Program-made: the position numbers and the translations under genes
Source of the DNA: Bacteroidales bacterium UBA1181
GTDB taxonomy: Bacteria > Bacteroidota > Bacteroidia > Bacteroidales > Paludibacteraceae
Assembly (NCBI GenBank): GCA_002310215.1
Contig: DBYR01000009.1
Span: 48,296-74,769 of the forward strand
DNA: 26,474 nt
Reading direction: 5' to 3'
The notes under the pieces: generated by a model
The model's database searches: none
Seen by the model: the letters and a program-made list of their open reading frames with translations, nothing else
What the model was told of the DNA's origin: nothing
In this document: in pieces, positions 1 through 8,160 of the stretch
How positions within the stretch are numbered: the first letter of the stretch is position 1
Layout of the letters: each line of letters starts with the position of its first letter

Positions 1-56
1 TGGCAGCCGCAGCCGCAGTTACAGGCGTCATCACAGACCCTCGCACTATGTTATAA
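1..56 (+). CDS. leuC: 3-isopropylmalate dehydratase large subunit, C-terminal end only (partial)
   Basis: Only the last 17 codons are in the window, read in the frame that starts at base 3 and ending at a TAA at 54-56. The residues are AAAAAVTGVITDPRTML. The V-T-G-x-I-T-D-P-R ending is the usual C-terminus of LeuC, and leuD follows after 21 bases. LeuC and LeuD form the aconitase-like enzyme that isomerises 2-isopropylmalate to 3-isopropylmalate in leucine synthesis. The gene begins outside the window, so nothing can be said about its [4Fe-4S] site. Confidence 0.85.
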   Translation, partial: AAAAAVTGVITDPRTML

Positions 57-77
57 ACCTAAAAAAGAGAAGATACG

Positions 78-680
78 ATGAAACAGAAATTCGATATAAT
101 AGTTAGCAGATGTGTTCCCCTCCCGTTGGAGAATGTGGACACGGATCAGATCATACCCGCCCGTTTCCTGAAGGCGACGGACAAAGAGGGGTTCGGTGAG
201 AACCTATTCAGGGATTGGCGCTACGACAAGGAGGGTAATCCTGTCAAGGAGTTCGTGCTGAACGACCCCACCTACAGCGGCTGCGTCCTCGTGGCTGGCA
301 AGAACTTCGGTAGCGGTAGCAGCCGTGAGCATGCGGCCTGGGCCATCGCCGGCTACGGATTCAGGGTGGTTGTCTCCAGCTTCTTCGCGGACATCCACAA
401 GAACAATGAGCTGAATAACTTCGTCCTGCCTGTCGTCGTGAGCGAACCTTTCCTGGCCCGCCTCTTCGCCAGCATAGACGAGAACCCAAAGATGGAGGTG
501 AAGGTGGATCTGCCGAACCAGACCATCACCAACCTGGCGACAGGGGAGAGCGAACGGTTCGAGATCAATGCCTACAAGAAAGAGTGCCTCATGAGCGGCT
601 ACGATGATATCGATTACCTATTGAGCAAAAAGAACCTCATAGAGGATTATGAGTCTAAAAGAGATATGACATGGAAATAA
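78..680 (+). CDS. leuD: 3-isopropylmalate dehydratase small subunit
   Basis: This is the small (swivelling-domain) subunit of isopropylmalate isomerase, about 200 residues, which is the normal family length. Diagnostic features are the N-terminal segment PLPLENVDTDQIIPARFLK, which includes the conserved D-T-D-Q-I-I-P-A-R-F, and the substrate-loop motif GSGSSREHAAWA near residues 78-89. It acts in the cytoplasm with LeuC. The ATG at 78 follows a purine-rich stretch (aaaaaagagaag) and starts just before the first conserved block. The last 10 bases overlap the start of the downstream synthase, so the genes are probably translationally coupled. Identification is by motif and operon context, and I see nothing anomalous. 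Confidence 0.96.
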   Translation: MKQKFDIIVSRCVPLPLENVDTDQIIPARFLKATDKEGFGENLFRDWRYDKEGNPVKEFVLNDPTYSGCVLVAGKNFGSGSSREHAAWAIAGYGFRVVVSSFFADIHKNNELNNFVLPVVVSEPFLARLFASIDENPKMEVKVDLPNQTITNLATGESERFEINAYKKECLMSGYDDIDYLLSKKNLIEDYESKRDMTWK

Positions 681-2182
681 TGGACACTACCCTACGTGAT
701 GGGGAACAGACATCGGGAGTATCATTCTCCCCCCACGAGAAACTGGGTATCACCCGCATGATGATCGATACCTTAGGGGTGAACCGTGTGGAGGTGGCCT
801 CCGCCAGGGTCTCCGACGGTGAATCGGACGCGGTGAAGCGTATCGTGGAATGGGCGAAGAAGGCCGGACACCTGCAACGCATAGAGGTGCTCGGTTTCGT
901 GGATGGCGGCACCTCCCTCCGCTGGATCGAGGAGATGGGCGCCAAGGTGATGAACCTGCTCACCAAGGGTTCGAAGCGTCATGTGGAGAACCAATTGGGG
1001 AAGAGCACTCAAGAGCATCTCGCGGATATCCGCGCCATCGTCCTCGACGCACAGGCAAGGGGTATCGAGGTGAACCTCTATCTGGAGGATTGGAGCAACG
1101 GCATGATCCACTCACGCGAATACGTCTACGAGTATCTGGACGCTATCGCCGACCTACCCATCAAGCGGGTTATGCTGCCGGATACCTTAGGCATCCTCAA
1201 CCCGCAGCAGACCTTCTCGTTCTGCAAGGATATGTTGGACCGTTACCCGAAGTACCACTTCGACTTCCATGCCCACAACGACTATGACCTCGCCTTGGCG
1301 AATGTCTTCGCCGCAGCGTCGGCTGGCATCCACGGTCTGCATACCACCTTCAACGGCTTGGGCGAAAGGGCGGGCAACGCTCCGCTGACCAGCGTCGTGG
1401 CGGTGCTCCATGACCAACTGAAGATCAAGACCTCCATCCGTGAGGATAAGATCTACCAGATGAGCAAGCTGGTGGAGACCTACTCGGGCATCCGCATCCC
1501 GAACAACAAACCGATCATCGGTGACAATGTGTTCACCCAATGCGCGGGCATCCATGCGGACGGGGACTCGAAGAACCACCTCTACTACAACGACCTGCTG
1601 CCGGAACGTTTCGGACGTGAGCGTGAATATGCCTTGGGTAAGATGTCGGGCAAAGCCAGCATCCGCAAGAACATCGAGGCGTTAGGCATCAGCCTGGACG
1701 ATGACTCGATGACCAAGGTCACGCAACGTATCATCGAGCTGGGCGACAAGAAGCAGATCGTCACGCAGGAGGATCTCCCCTACATCATATCGGACGTGCT
1801 CAAACACCCTGTGGAGAAGCAGAAGATCCGCATGGTCAACTACTCCCTATCGCTCACCCATGGCATCCGCCCCGTGGCGACCGTGAAGATAGAGATCAAC
1901 GGGGAGTGCTACCAAGAGACGGCTCCTGGCGACGGTCAGTACAACGCCTTCACGAAAGCGTTATGGAAGATTTATACCTCGCTCAAGAAGCCTATCCCTG
2001 AGTTGCTGGACTATTCGGTCATCATTCCTCCTGGCGGTAAGACGGACGCCTTGGTACACACCACCATCACGTGGAAGTTCCGTGACCACGTGTTCAAAAC
2101 CCACGGACTGGACGCCGACCAGACGGAGGCCGCCATCCAAGCGACAGAAAAAATGTTAAACTTAATCGAAGAAAAACAATGA
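671..2182 (+). CDS. 2-isopropylmalate/(R)-citramalate synthase-type enzyme with LeuA regulatory domain
   Basis: This is a 503-residue member of the HMG-CoA lyase-like TIM-barrel family that condenses acetyl-CoA with a 2-oxo acid. The N-terminal signature TTLRDGEQTSGVSF (residues 6-19) supplies the catalytic Arg and metal-ligand Asp. The metal-binding HAHND lies near residues 199-203 and the FNGLGERAGN motif near 227-236. The last ~115 residues match the LeuA dimerisation and feedback domain. Many Bacteroidales carry such a second LeuA-like gene inside leuCD-leuB. Its substrate could be 2-oxoisovalerate (LeuA) or pyruvate (citramalate synthase, CimA), and I cannot decide from sequence, so I give no symbol. 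The ATG at 671 overlaps the leuD stop. An ATG at 680 is possible but would drop three residues. Confidence 0.9.
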   Translation: MEIMDTTLRDGEQTSGVSFSPHEKLGITRMMIDTLGVNRVEVASARVSDGESDAVKRIVEWAKKAGHLQRIEVLGFVDGGTSLRWIEEMGAKVMNLLTKGSKRHVENQLGKSTQEHLADIRAIVLDAQARGIEVNLYLEDWSNGMIHSREYVYEYLDAIADLPIKRVMLPDTLGILNPQQTFSFCKDMLDRYPKYHFDFHAHNDYDLALANVFAAASAGIHGLHTTFNGLGERAGNAPLTSVVAVLHDQLKIKTSIREDKIYQMSKLVETYSGIRIPNNKPIIGDNVFTQCAGIHADGDSKNHLYYNDLLPERFGREREYALGKMSGKASIRKNIEALGISLDDDSMTKVTQRIIELGDKKQIVTQEDLPYIISDVLKHPVEKQKIRMVNYSLSLTHGIRPVATVKIEINGECYQETAPGDGQYNAFTKALWKIYTSLKKPIPELLDYSVIIPPGGKTDALVHTTITWKFRDHVFKTHGLDADQTEAAIQATEKMLNLIEEKQ

Positions 2183-3246
2183 AACTGAATTTAGCTATTT
2201 TACCTGGAGACGGTATCGGACCCGAAGTGGTCTCCGTTGCCCTGAATGTAGTGAAGAAAGTGTGCGAGCGTTTCGGACACTCGTTGACATACGACTCCGC
2301 TTTGGTCGGTGCTTGCGCCATCGACGCTTGCGGTGACCCTTATCCTGAGGATACCCACGCACTCTGCATGAAGGCGGATGCGGTGCTCTTCGGCGCAGTG
2401 GGAGACCCTCGCTTCGACAACAACCCGACCTCCAAGGTACGCCCCGAGCAGGGCTTGCTCGCCATGCGCAAGAAGTTGGGACTCTACGCTAACCTGCGCC
2501 CGGTGGAGACCTACCCGTCGCTCGTTGGCCAGTCTCCTCTCAAGGAGGAGGTGGTGAGCGGGGCGGACTTCCTCTGCATCCGTGAGTTGACCGGTGGCAT
2601 GTACTTCGGCGAAAAGGGTAGGAAGGAGAATGGCACGGTGGCCTACGACACCTGCATCTACAGCACGGAGGAGATCCGCCGCATCCTCAAACTCGCCTTC
2701 GAGTACGCCATGCGCAGGCAGAAACATCTGACGGTCGTGGACAAGGCGAACGTTCTGGAGTCTTCCCGCCTATGGAGGGAGGTGGCCCAATCCATGGAGA
2801 AGGATTACCCTGAAGTGAAGACCGACTATATGTTCGTGGACAATGCCGCCATGCAGTTGGTGCGCTGCCCTAAGTTCTTCGATGTCATGGTGACGGAGAA
2901 CACTTTCGGCGACATCCTCACCGACGAGGCGAGCGTCATCGCGGGCTCCATGGGCCTTCTCGCCTCCGCCAGCATCGGCACGCACACCAGCCTCTTCGAA
3001 CCGATACACGGCAGCTACCCTCAGGCGGCTGGCAAGGACATCGCTAACCCGTTGGCGGCTGTGCTTTCCGCAGCGATGATGTTCGAGTACGCTTTCAACG
3101 CCAAGGAGGAGGGTGCCCTCATCCGTCGTGCGGTGGCAGCCTCCCTCGAAGCGGGCATCGTCACGGAAGACCTCGCCGGGAAGGGCGCGAAGGCCTACAA
3201 GACCAGCGAAGTAGGCAAATGGTTATGTGATTATATGGGGCGATAA
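2179..3246 (+). CDS. leuB: 3-isopropylmalate dehydrogenase
   Basis: LeuB oxidatively decarboxylates 3-isopropylmalate to 2-oxoisocaproate with NAD+. The 355 residues show the family blocks in order: GDGIGPEVV near the N-terminus, the substrate-loop block RELTGGMYFGEKG, the VDKANVLESSRLWREV block with the catalytic Lys, the metal-binding TENTFGDILTDEASVIAGSMGLLASAS region, and EPIHGSYPQAAGKDIANP for the NAD site. Its ATG overlaps the TGA of the upstream synthase (ATGA, 2179-2182), which indicates translational coupling in one leu operon. The length and all key motifs are intact. Confidence 0.97.
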   Translation: MKLNLAILPGDGIGPEVVSVALNVVKKVCERFGHSLTYDSALVGACAIDACGDPYPEDTHALCMKADAVLFGAVGDPRFDNNPTSKVRPEQGLLAMRKKLGLYANLRPVETYPSLVGQSPLKEEVVSGADFLCIRELTGGMYFGEKGRKENGTVAYDTCIYSTEEIRRILKLAFEYAMRRQKHLTVVDKANVLESSRLWREVAQSMEKDYPEVKTDYMFVDNAAMQLVRCPKFFDVMVTENTFGDILTDEASVIAGSMGLLASASIGTHTSLFEPIHGSYPQAAGKDIANPLAAVLSAAMMFEYAFNAKEEGALIRRAVAASLEAGIVTEDLAGKGAKAYKTSEVGKWLCDYMGR

Positions 3247-3271
3247 GACAAACGTAGTTATAAGATTGGAA

Positions 3272-3574
3272 ATGGATTATAAGATTGACATACAGGCACT
3301 TGCAAGTTATATCCGCCACCACGACGTGGCCTATCAGGACAATAAGGGATACTATAACATCTCTTACGGGGAGGATGACGGATGCGCCATCTTCTTCGCC
3401 AGCAAGATCTCCTCGATGAAAGAGGTGATGGTCGTCGACCGGAACGATATGCTCTCCACCCCTTACCGTCGGTTGGCGGAGAGCGCGGCGCCTAATGACC
3501 TGTTGATCTTAGCGGAACCCTTCCTCTTCCGGTTTTCGGAGGAGGAAGCCCGCCACTTCCTCATAGATGGATGA
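3272..3574 (+). CDS. Small protein of unknown function
   Basis: I do not recognise this 100-residue protein. It begins MDYKIDIQALASYIRHHDVA and ends FSEEEARHFLIDG. It looks soluble and acidic, with no signal peptide, membrane span or cysteine cluster. The frame is open further upstream to an ATG at 3227 inside leuB. I prefer the ATG at 3272 because the added residues (MIIWGDKTNVVIRLE) look like out-of-frame leuB sequence. The codon use resembles that of leuB and of the genes that follow, which supports a real gene, and it may be read through from the leu operon 25 bases upstream. Confidence 0.6.
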   Translation: MDYKIDIQALASYIRHHDVAYQDNKGYYNISYGEDDGCAIFFASKISSMKEVMVVDRNDMLSTPYRRLAESAAPNDLLILAEPFLFRFSEEEARHFLIDG

Positions 3575-3665
3575 AATTCTTAATCTGCCAATTATTTCGT
3601 ATCCCCGCAATAATATAGCATCAGGAAAATTCTCAACTCTTACCTCTTAATTCTTAACTATATAT

Positions 3666-3673
3666 TACCTTTG
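3666..3673 (+). promoter_or_regulatory. Bacteroidota -7 box (TACCTTTG) immediately before the deacetylase gene
   Basis: TACCTTTG is an exact match to TAnnTTTG. The next plausible start codon (ATG at 3680) begins only seven bases after the box, so transcription would start at or next to the start codon and the message would be nearly leaderless. I see no good TTG -33 element about 20 bases upstream. Confidence 0.55.
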
Positions 3674-3679
3674 CGGATA

Positions 3680-4963
3680 ATGAGAGAGACGATCGAATAT
3701 ATCATCCGCTTTCTGCTGCATGGCAACGACGACTTGCTGTGCCGTGTGGGTTATACCCGTGACGCTGCGCTCTTCCCGCAGTATGACGTGGTCATCCTTC
3801 CTTCGCCTTTCTTCGACGAAGGGGTGTATGGAACCCCCCAATCGGAGCCCTCTCTTCCCCTGCCTACAATAGGGGATACCCCCATCCTGTTCGGGTCGCC
3901 AGAGGTTGAGCAGGTCGGCTCCACGAAGGTCGTCCATGCGGACCTCGTCGCAAGCGCCTACTTCCTCATCTCACGATACGAGGAGTACCTTCACCCTGAC
4001 CGGCACCGCGACGCCCACGGAAGGTTCTCGGGCAGAGAGTCCTTGCCTTACCGGGCGGGCTTCCTCCTCCGCCCCATCTTGGATGAATATAGCCTTCTGC
4101 TGTTGGGCTGGCTCTCCGAATCCGCTTCCGTTTCCTTCCCTTCCCCAGGATATGAGCAGATATATCTCACACACGATATCGACAGAATCGCCTACTACCG
4201 TAACCCAAGGGGGTTCTTGGGCGGAATAAAAAGGAACCTGACCGCCTTCCCCGGACTGAAAAATGTCCTCAAGGCTCCTCTCCGCTTGGCTAACGACCCC
4301 GCCTACACCTTCCCTTGGATCATCGAGATGGACAGGAAGGTGAAGGGCGCGCAATCGATCTATTTCGTGAAATCGGCCATCCGCCAACATGCCAATGACC
4401 TACCCAGCTACTCCCTCGCGGGGAAGGATTTCAAGCGGCTTCATTCCCTCCTGAAGGAGAACCATGCGCTCTTCGGATTGCACACGAGCTACCACTCGGG
4501 CGAGCACACGGAGACCATCCCCCAAGAGAAAAAACAGTTGGAGGAGGCTATCGACTGCCCAATATCGCTGAACCGCTGGCACTTCCTTCGTACGTTGCAA
4601 CCGTCTGATTTCAATGTACTTATAGACGCAGGCATCCACGATGACTTCACGATGGGCTATGCCGACATCGTGGGGTTCCGCCTAGGCACCTCCCGATGCG
4701 TGAGATGGATCGACCCCCAAAGCAGACGCGTGACCGGCTTGCGGTTGCACCCTCTGGTGGCGATGGACTGCTCCCTCAGCAATAGCTACTACATGAACCT
4801 GACGGAGGAGGAGGCGAAGAAGGCGCTTCTCTCCCTTCTCGCACAGATAAAAAAACACCATGGAGAGGTGGTACTGCTCTGGCATAACACGGTCTTCTCG
4901 TCCGTAGAGGGCGGATACCACCCATCTTTATACCAAACAATCATCGAAGAATTAAGCAAATGA
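3680..4963 (+). CDS. NodB-like polysaccharide deacetylase family protein
   Basis: This 427-residue protein is probably a metal-dependent carbohydrate deacetylase-fold enzyme. It has an N-terminal region of about 150 residues with no obvious motif. The NodB-type block LTHDIDR follows (D-I-D is the usual catalytic and metal-binding motif), with LHTSYHS (an H-x3-4-H-like metal motif) farther on and WHN near the C-terminus. There is no signal peptide, so it is likely cytoplasmic. The frame can extend nine bases upstream to a TTG at 3671, but that would put the start inside the -7 box, so I chose the ATG at 3680. It overlaps the 2-epimerase gene by four bases (ATGA), which suggests a shared role in making a surface polysaccharide. 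The substrate is unknown. Confidence 0.75.
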   Translation: MRETIEYIIRFLLHGNDDLLCRVGYTRDAALFPQYDVVILPSPFFDEGVYGTPQSEPSLPLPTIGDTPILFGSPEVEQVGSTKVVHADLVASAYFLISRYEEYLHPDRHRDAHGRFSGRESLPYRAGFLLRPILDEYSLLLLGWLSESASVSFPSPGYEQIYLTHDIDRIAYYRNPRGFLGGIKRNLTAFPGLKNVLKAPLRLANDPAYTFPWIIEMDRKVKGAQSIYFVKSAIRQHANDLPSYSLAGKDFKRLHSLLKENHALFGLHTSYHSGEHTETIPQEKKQLEEAIDCPISLNRWHFLRTLQPSDFNVLIDAGIHDDFTMGYADIVGFRLGTSRCVRWIDPQSRRVTGLRLHPLVAMDCSLSNSYYMNLTEEEAKKALLSLLAQIKKHHGEVVLLWHNTVFSSVEGGYHPSLYQTIIEELSK

Positions 4964-6051
4964 AGATACTGACGATCATAGGCGCCCGCCCACAGTTCAT
5001 CAAGGCGACCGTGGTGAGCCGAGCCATCCGCCTTCACAACGAGCAATATGGCACCTCCATAGAGGAGAAGATCCTCCACACCGGCCAACACTACGACCAT
5101 AACATGAGCCAGATCTTCTTCAACGACCTCTCCATCCCTCGTCCGACCTGGCTGCTGGATGGCTCCGCGACGGCTCCGGAACCTCTCTCCGAAAAGATTC
5201 TCAAGGCCATCGGCGACGAATCCTTCGACTGCGTCATCCTCTACGGAGACACCAACTCCACCCTCGCCGGCGCATTGGCCGCGGAGCAACGGAACATCCC
5301 TATCGCCCACATCGAGGCAGGCCTAAGGAGCTTCAACGATCGCATGCCCGAGGAGCACAACCGCATCGAGACGGACAAACGTTCCCATTGGCTTTTCTGT
5401 CCTACCGAGACGGCTGTCAAAAACCTTCATAATGAACATATTACAGGCAATATATACCAAGTGGGCGACGTGATGTACGACACTGCCCTCCTCTTCGGCG
5501 AGACGGCGGAACGCACCTCTGACGTTTGCGAAAGGCTGAATCTCCCTAAAAAGGGCTTTTATCTCGCGACGATCCACCGTGCGGAGAACATCCAAGAAGA
5601 GAACCTTTCCAACATCCTCTTCGCCTTCAACGAAATAGCCGGACCGGACCGGAAGATCGTCCTGCCCCTCCACCCGCATACCCGCTCGTTCATCCAACAA
5701 CACCCTAATCTACAGGTGCTGTGCGACAAGAACGAGCACCTGATGATCATCGAGCCAGCCAACTACCTGGACATGATCATGCTGGAGAAATCGGCTGCCC
5801 TCATCCTCACGGACTCCGGCGGCATCCAAAAGGAGGCCTACTTCCACCAAACGCCTTGCGTCACGCTGCGGAACGAGACGGAGTGGATCGAGACCGTGAC
5901 GGCGGGCTGGAACATTCTTGCGGGAACCGATAAGGAGAGGATAAAGGAGGCGATCCACCACGATTTCAGCCGCCAACCCATCAAGGATTACGGGAGCGGT
6001 GACAGCGCGCAAAAAATCATTCAAGTGCTCTGCTCCGATTTCAACAAATAA
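4960..6051 (+). CDS. wecB: UDP-N-acetylglucosamine 2-epimerase (non-hydrolysing)
   Basis: This 363-residue cytoplasmic enzyme interconverts UDP-GlcNAc and UDP-ManNAc, a precursor for surface polysaccharides. The blocks seen in order are IGARPQFIKA at the N-terminus, LHTGQHYDHNMSQIFF, YGDTNSTLAGALAA, HIEAGLRSFNDRMPEEHNR with the conserved acidic and His residues, TIHRAENI, LPLHPHTR, and LTDSGGIQKEAYF, which binds the UDP moiety. The length is normal. The start overlaps the stop of the deacetylase gene (ATGA), so it is translationally coupled. Assignment to the non-hydrolysing epimerase family is firm. The symbol follows that family, and the exact sugar product is inferred. Confidence 0.92.
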   Translation: MKILTIIGARPQFIKATVVSRAIRLHNEQYGTSIEEKILHTGQHYDHNMSQIFFNDLSIPRPTWLLDGSATAPEPLSEKILKAIGDESFDCVILYGDTNSTLAGALAAEQRNIPIAHIEAGLRSFNDRMPEEHNRIETDKRSHWLFCPTETAVKNLHNEHITGNIYQVGDVMYDTALLFGETAERTSDVCERLNLPKKGFYLATIHRAENIQEENLSNILFAFNEIAGPDRKIVLPLHPHTRSFIQQHPNLQVLCDKNEHLMIIEPANYLDMIMLEKSAALILTDSGGIQKEAYFHQTPCVTLRNETEWIETVTAGWNILAGTDKERIKEAIHHDFSRQPIKDYGSGDSAQKIIQVLCSDFNK

Positions 6052-6053
6052 AC

Positions 6054-6061
6054 TATTTTTG
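6054..6061 (+). promoter_or_regulatory. Bacteroidota -7 box (TATTTTTG) before the GT4 gene
   Basis: TATTTTTG fits TAnnTTTG. It begins three bases after the stop codon of the 2-epimerase and lies 20 bases before the ATG at 6082. It could give the glycosyltransferase its own short-leader transcript in addition to read-through. No clear -33 element is visible because the upstream bases are coding. Confidence 0.45.
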
Positions 6062-6081
6062 CGTTCAGATAGTATCGAGCC

Positions 6082-7278
6082 ATGGCAAAGAGAATATTGA
6101 TCGTATGTGACGCTTTCCCCCCTGATTTCGCCCCCCGCGTAGGCAATCTATGCAAGCATCTGCGGGCGGATTTTGAGGTGACGGTCATCACAAGAGCCTC
6201 GACGAAGACCTCTTGGCCGATCCATATCGACCGTGAAAACATGGTCCTCCATACCATCCCCCTGACCTCCGACAAACCTTGGATCCAAGCATTGCAAACG
6301 GCTGGCGACTACCTCTTCAGCCGTAGCGACCGCAAACTCTACAGGGAGGCCATGCGCCGCATCCGGGGGGAGCGCTTCGACCTCGTCTTCTGCACCAGCT
6401 ACTACATCTTCCCGTTGCTTTGCGGAAAGAAGATCGCGCAACGTCTTCATATCCCTTTGCTCGTCGATCTAAGGGATATCATGGAGCAGAACGCCCGTCC
6501 GCATGGGTTGGAAAAGATCAGGCAGTTCTTCAAGCTCCGCTGGCTCAACCAATGGCGGCGCAACAGGGTACTCCGCAAGGCGCAGCTCGTGACGACGGTC
6601 TCTCCTTGGCACGTGAAGACGCTGCGGAAGATCCAGCCCAACGTCGAACTGGTCTTCAATGGCTACGACTGCGACCTCTTCTCCTTCCAGCCTATCCCTT
6701 CCGATAAATTCTCCATCACCTATACCGGCAGGCTGCTCGACCTGAGCCTCCGGGACCCCAGCCTTCTGTTTCAGGCGGTGCGTGACCTCGTAGCGGATAA
6801 AGCGTTCGCCAACGACCTCGTTCTCCGCTGGTATGTGGACAATGACAGCAAGGCGGACGTGGAAACGATGGCGCAGGCCTATGGCGTCACGGCCTACAAC
6901 GAGGTGCATGGCACCATCTCCGCCGATAAGATGCCGGAGGTGCTCAACCGCTCCTCCATTGCGTTGGTCCTCTCCAACAAGGCGACGGCGGACGGTCCTC
7001 ATGGCATCATGACGACCAAGTTCTACGAAGCGTTAGGCTGTGAGAAGCCTGTTCTTTGCGTGCGCAGCGACGAGGATTGCCTTGCCGAAACCATCCAGAA
7101 GACCCGCGCGGGCATCGCCGCCTCCACCGTCGAAGAGGTGAAAGCCTTCCTGCTCGATAACTACCGTCAGTGGAAAGAATACGGATATACGCACCAGGAG
7201 GTAGACCTGGCGCAAAAAGAGCTGTTCACGCGGCAGGCGCAGGCAAAACAGTTCGAGACCCTTTTCGACCGTCTCTAA
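6082..7278 (+). CDS. Glycosyltransferase, GT4-like (GT-B fold)
   Basis: This 398-residue protein begins MAKRILIVCDAFPPDFAPRVGNL, the usual N-terminal strand and glycine loop of GT4 enzymes. It continues with LLVDLRDIMEQNARPHG and VTTVSPWHVKTLRKI (acceptor-side domain), NGYDCDLF at the domain junction, and a C-terminal Rossmann domain with ITYTGRLLD and TTKFYEALGCEKPVLCV, the region that carries the donor-binding E-x7-E-like motif. It probably adds a sugar to a surface glycan from a nucleotide-sugar donor on the inner face of the membrane. Donor and acceptor cannot be told. It lies 30 bases after the 2-epimerase gene and converges on the ATPase gene at 7319. Confidence 0.85.
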   Translation: MAKRILIVCDAFPPDFAPRVGNLCKHLRADFEVTVITRASTKTSWPIHIDRENMVLHTIPLTSDKPWIQALQTAGDYLFSRSDRKLYREAMRRIRGERFDLVFCTSYYIFPLLCGKKIAQRLHIPLLVDLRDIMEQNARPHGLEKIRQFFKLRWLNQWRRNRVLRKAQLVTTVSPWHVKTLRKIQPNVELVFNGYDCDLFSFQPIPSDKFSITYTGRLLDLSLRDPSLLFQAVRDLVADKAFANDLVLRWYVDNDSKADVETMAQAYGVTAYNEVHGTISADKMPEVLNRSSIALVLSNKATADGPHGIMTTKFYEALGCEKPVLCVRSDEDCLAETIQKTRAGIAASTVEEVKAFLLDNYRQWKEYGYTHQEVDLAQKELFTRQAQAKQFETLFDRL

Positions 7279-7318
7279 GCCCATTGCCCCACACTTTCCG
7301 TAGGGCATCAATCAATCA

Positions 7319-8080
7319 TCATTTATCCAACAAACCCAGTTCCCTCTGCACCAAAGGCACATTGTCGATGAAGGAGCGCATATCGTTGTAGAGGTAACTC
7401 TCCTCGTAGGTAGTCTTCCGTATGCCCTCTTCGCTGAGGTGGTAGATCACCGCCCCGGGGTAGGCGAGGAGCACGGGCGAGTGGGTGCTGACGATCAGCT
7501 GGCTGCCCGCATCCACGGCACGCTTCATCCAAACCAGGAAGCGCAGTTGGTTCTGGTACGACAGGGCGGCTTCCGGCTCATCGAACATATAGAAACCACG
7601 CCTCAGCCTATTCTCAAAGAAGAGGACCATCCCCTCGCCATGGCTGTATTCGTGCAGGCTCACGCCTCCGTACGAACGGAAAGGGTCATCCTCCAGGCTC
7701 TCGAGGTAGGAGATCGCATTGTAGAAACTCTCCGCCCGGTAGAAAAACATATCGCTCAGGCGGTAGGGTGTCTTGGCCAAGCGTAGCGATTCGTGAAGGT
7801 TCGAGTGGGTCTCCTTGGTGCTGAAGCGGAAGTTCTGTCCGCCCCCCTCCGCGTTCATCCCTAAGTTCACGGCGATCGCCTCCATCAGGGTGGATTTACC
7901 GCTACCGTTCTCCCCGATGAGGTAGGTCACATCGGAGGTGAACTCCATGGTTTTCAGCGCTTTTATCGCAGGGATGGAGAAGGGATACCCATCGTTTTCA
8001 CACGGAACGTGGGTGTTGGTGATGCGGGAGAGGAAGATGTTGGACATTCGTAGTGACTTTGTTTTATAGGTTCTATCCAT
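7319..8080 (-). CDS. OLD/RecF-like AAA family ATPase
   Basis: This is a single-domain ABC/SMC-type ATPase of 253 residues from the chosen start. It shows Walker A (LIGENGSGKSTLMEA), a signature-like region (LHEYSHGEG), Walker B (RRGFYMFDEPEAALSY), a D-loop region and the H-loop motif (LIVSTHSPVLLAYP). It is the short form common in Bacteroidota, with no TOPRIM nuclease domain, so a partner nuclease or a regulatory role is possible. Three in-frame ATGs exist at 8098, 8080 and 8047. I chose 8080 because it is preceded at good distance by ggggagag. The conserved part starts around MSNIFL at 8047. It stands alone with its own promoter. The function is unknown. Confidence 0.85.
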   Translation of the reverse strand: MDRTYKTKSLRMSNIFLSRITNTHVPCENDGYPFSIPAIKALKTMEFTSDVTYLIGENGSGKSTLMEAIAVNLGMNAEGGGQNFRFSTKETHSNLHESLRLAKTPYRLSDMFFYRAESFYNAISYLESLEDDPFRSYGGVSLHEYSHGEGMVLFFENRLRRGFYMFDEPEAALSYQNQLRFLVWMKRAVDAGSQLIVSTHSPVLLAYPGAVIYHLSEEGIRKTTYEESYLYNDMRSFIDNVPLVQRELGLLDK

Positions 8081-8152
8081 TCGTCTCTCCCCAGCCATCG
8101 CAAGAACCTATTCGCCGATCGCTGGGGAAATCGTTTGCGCGGAATGCGTCAC

Positions 8153-8160
8153 CAAAGGTA
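8153..8160 (-). promoter_or_regulatory. Bacteroidota -7 box (TACCTTTG) for the AAA ATPase
   Basis: Read on the minus strand, TACCTTTG matches TAnnTTTG. It would start a transcript with a leader of about 65 bases before the ATG at 8080. A -33 TTG at the correct spacing is not obvious. Confidence 0.5.

Noticed and set aside
3227..3271. Upstream start for the small unknown gene, overlapping leuB
   Set aside because: The extra 15 residues look like shifted leuB sequence, and a good ATG follows at 3272.
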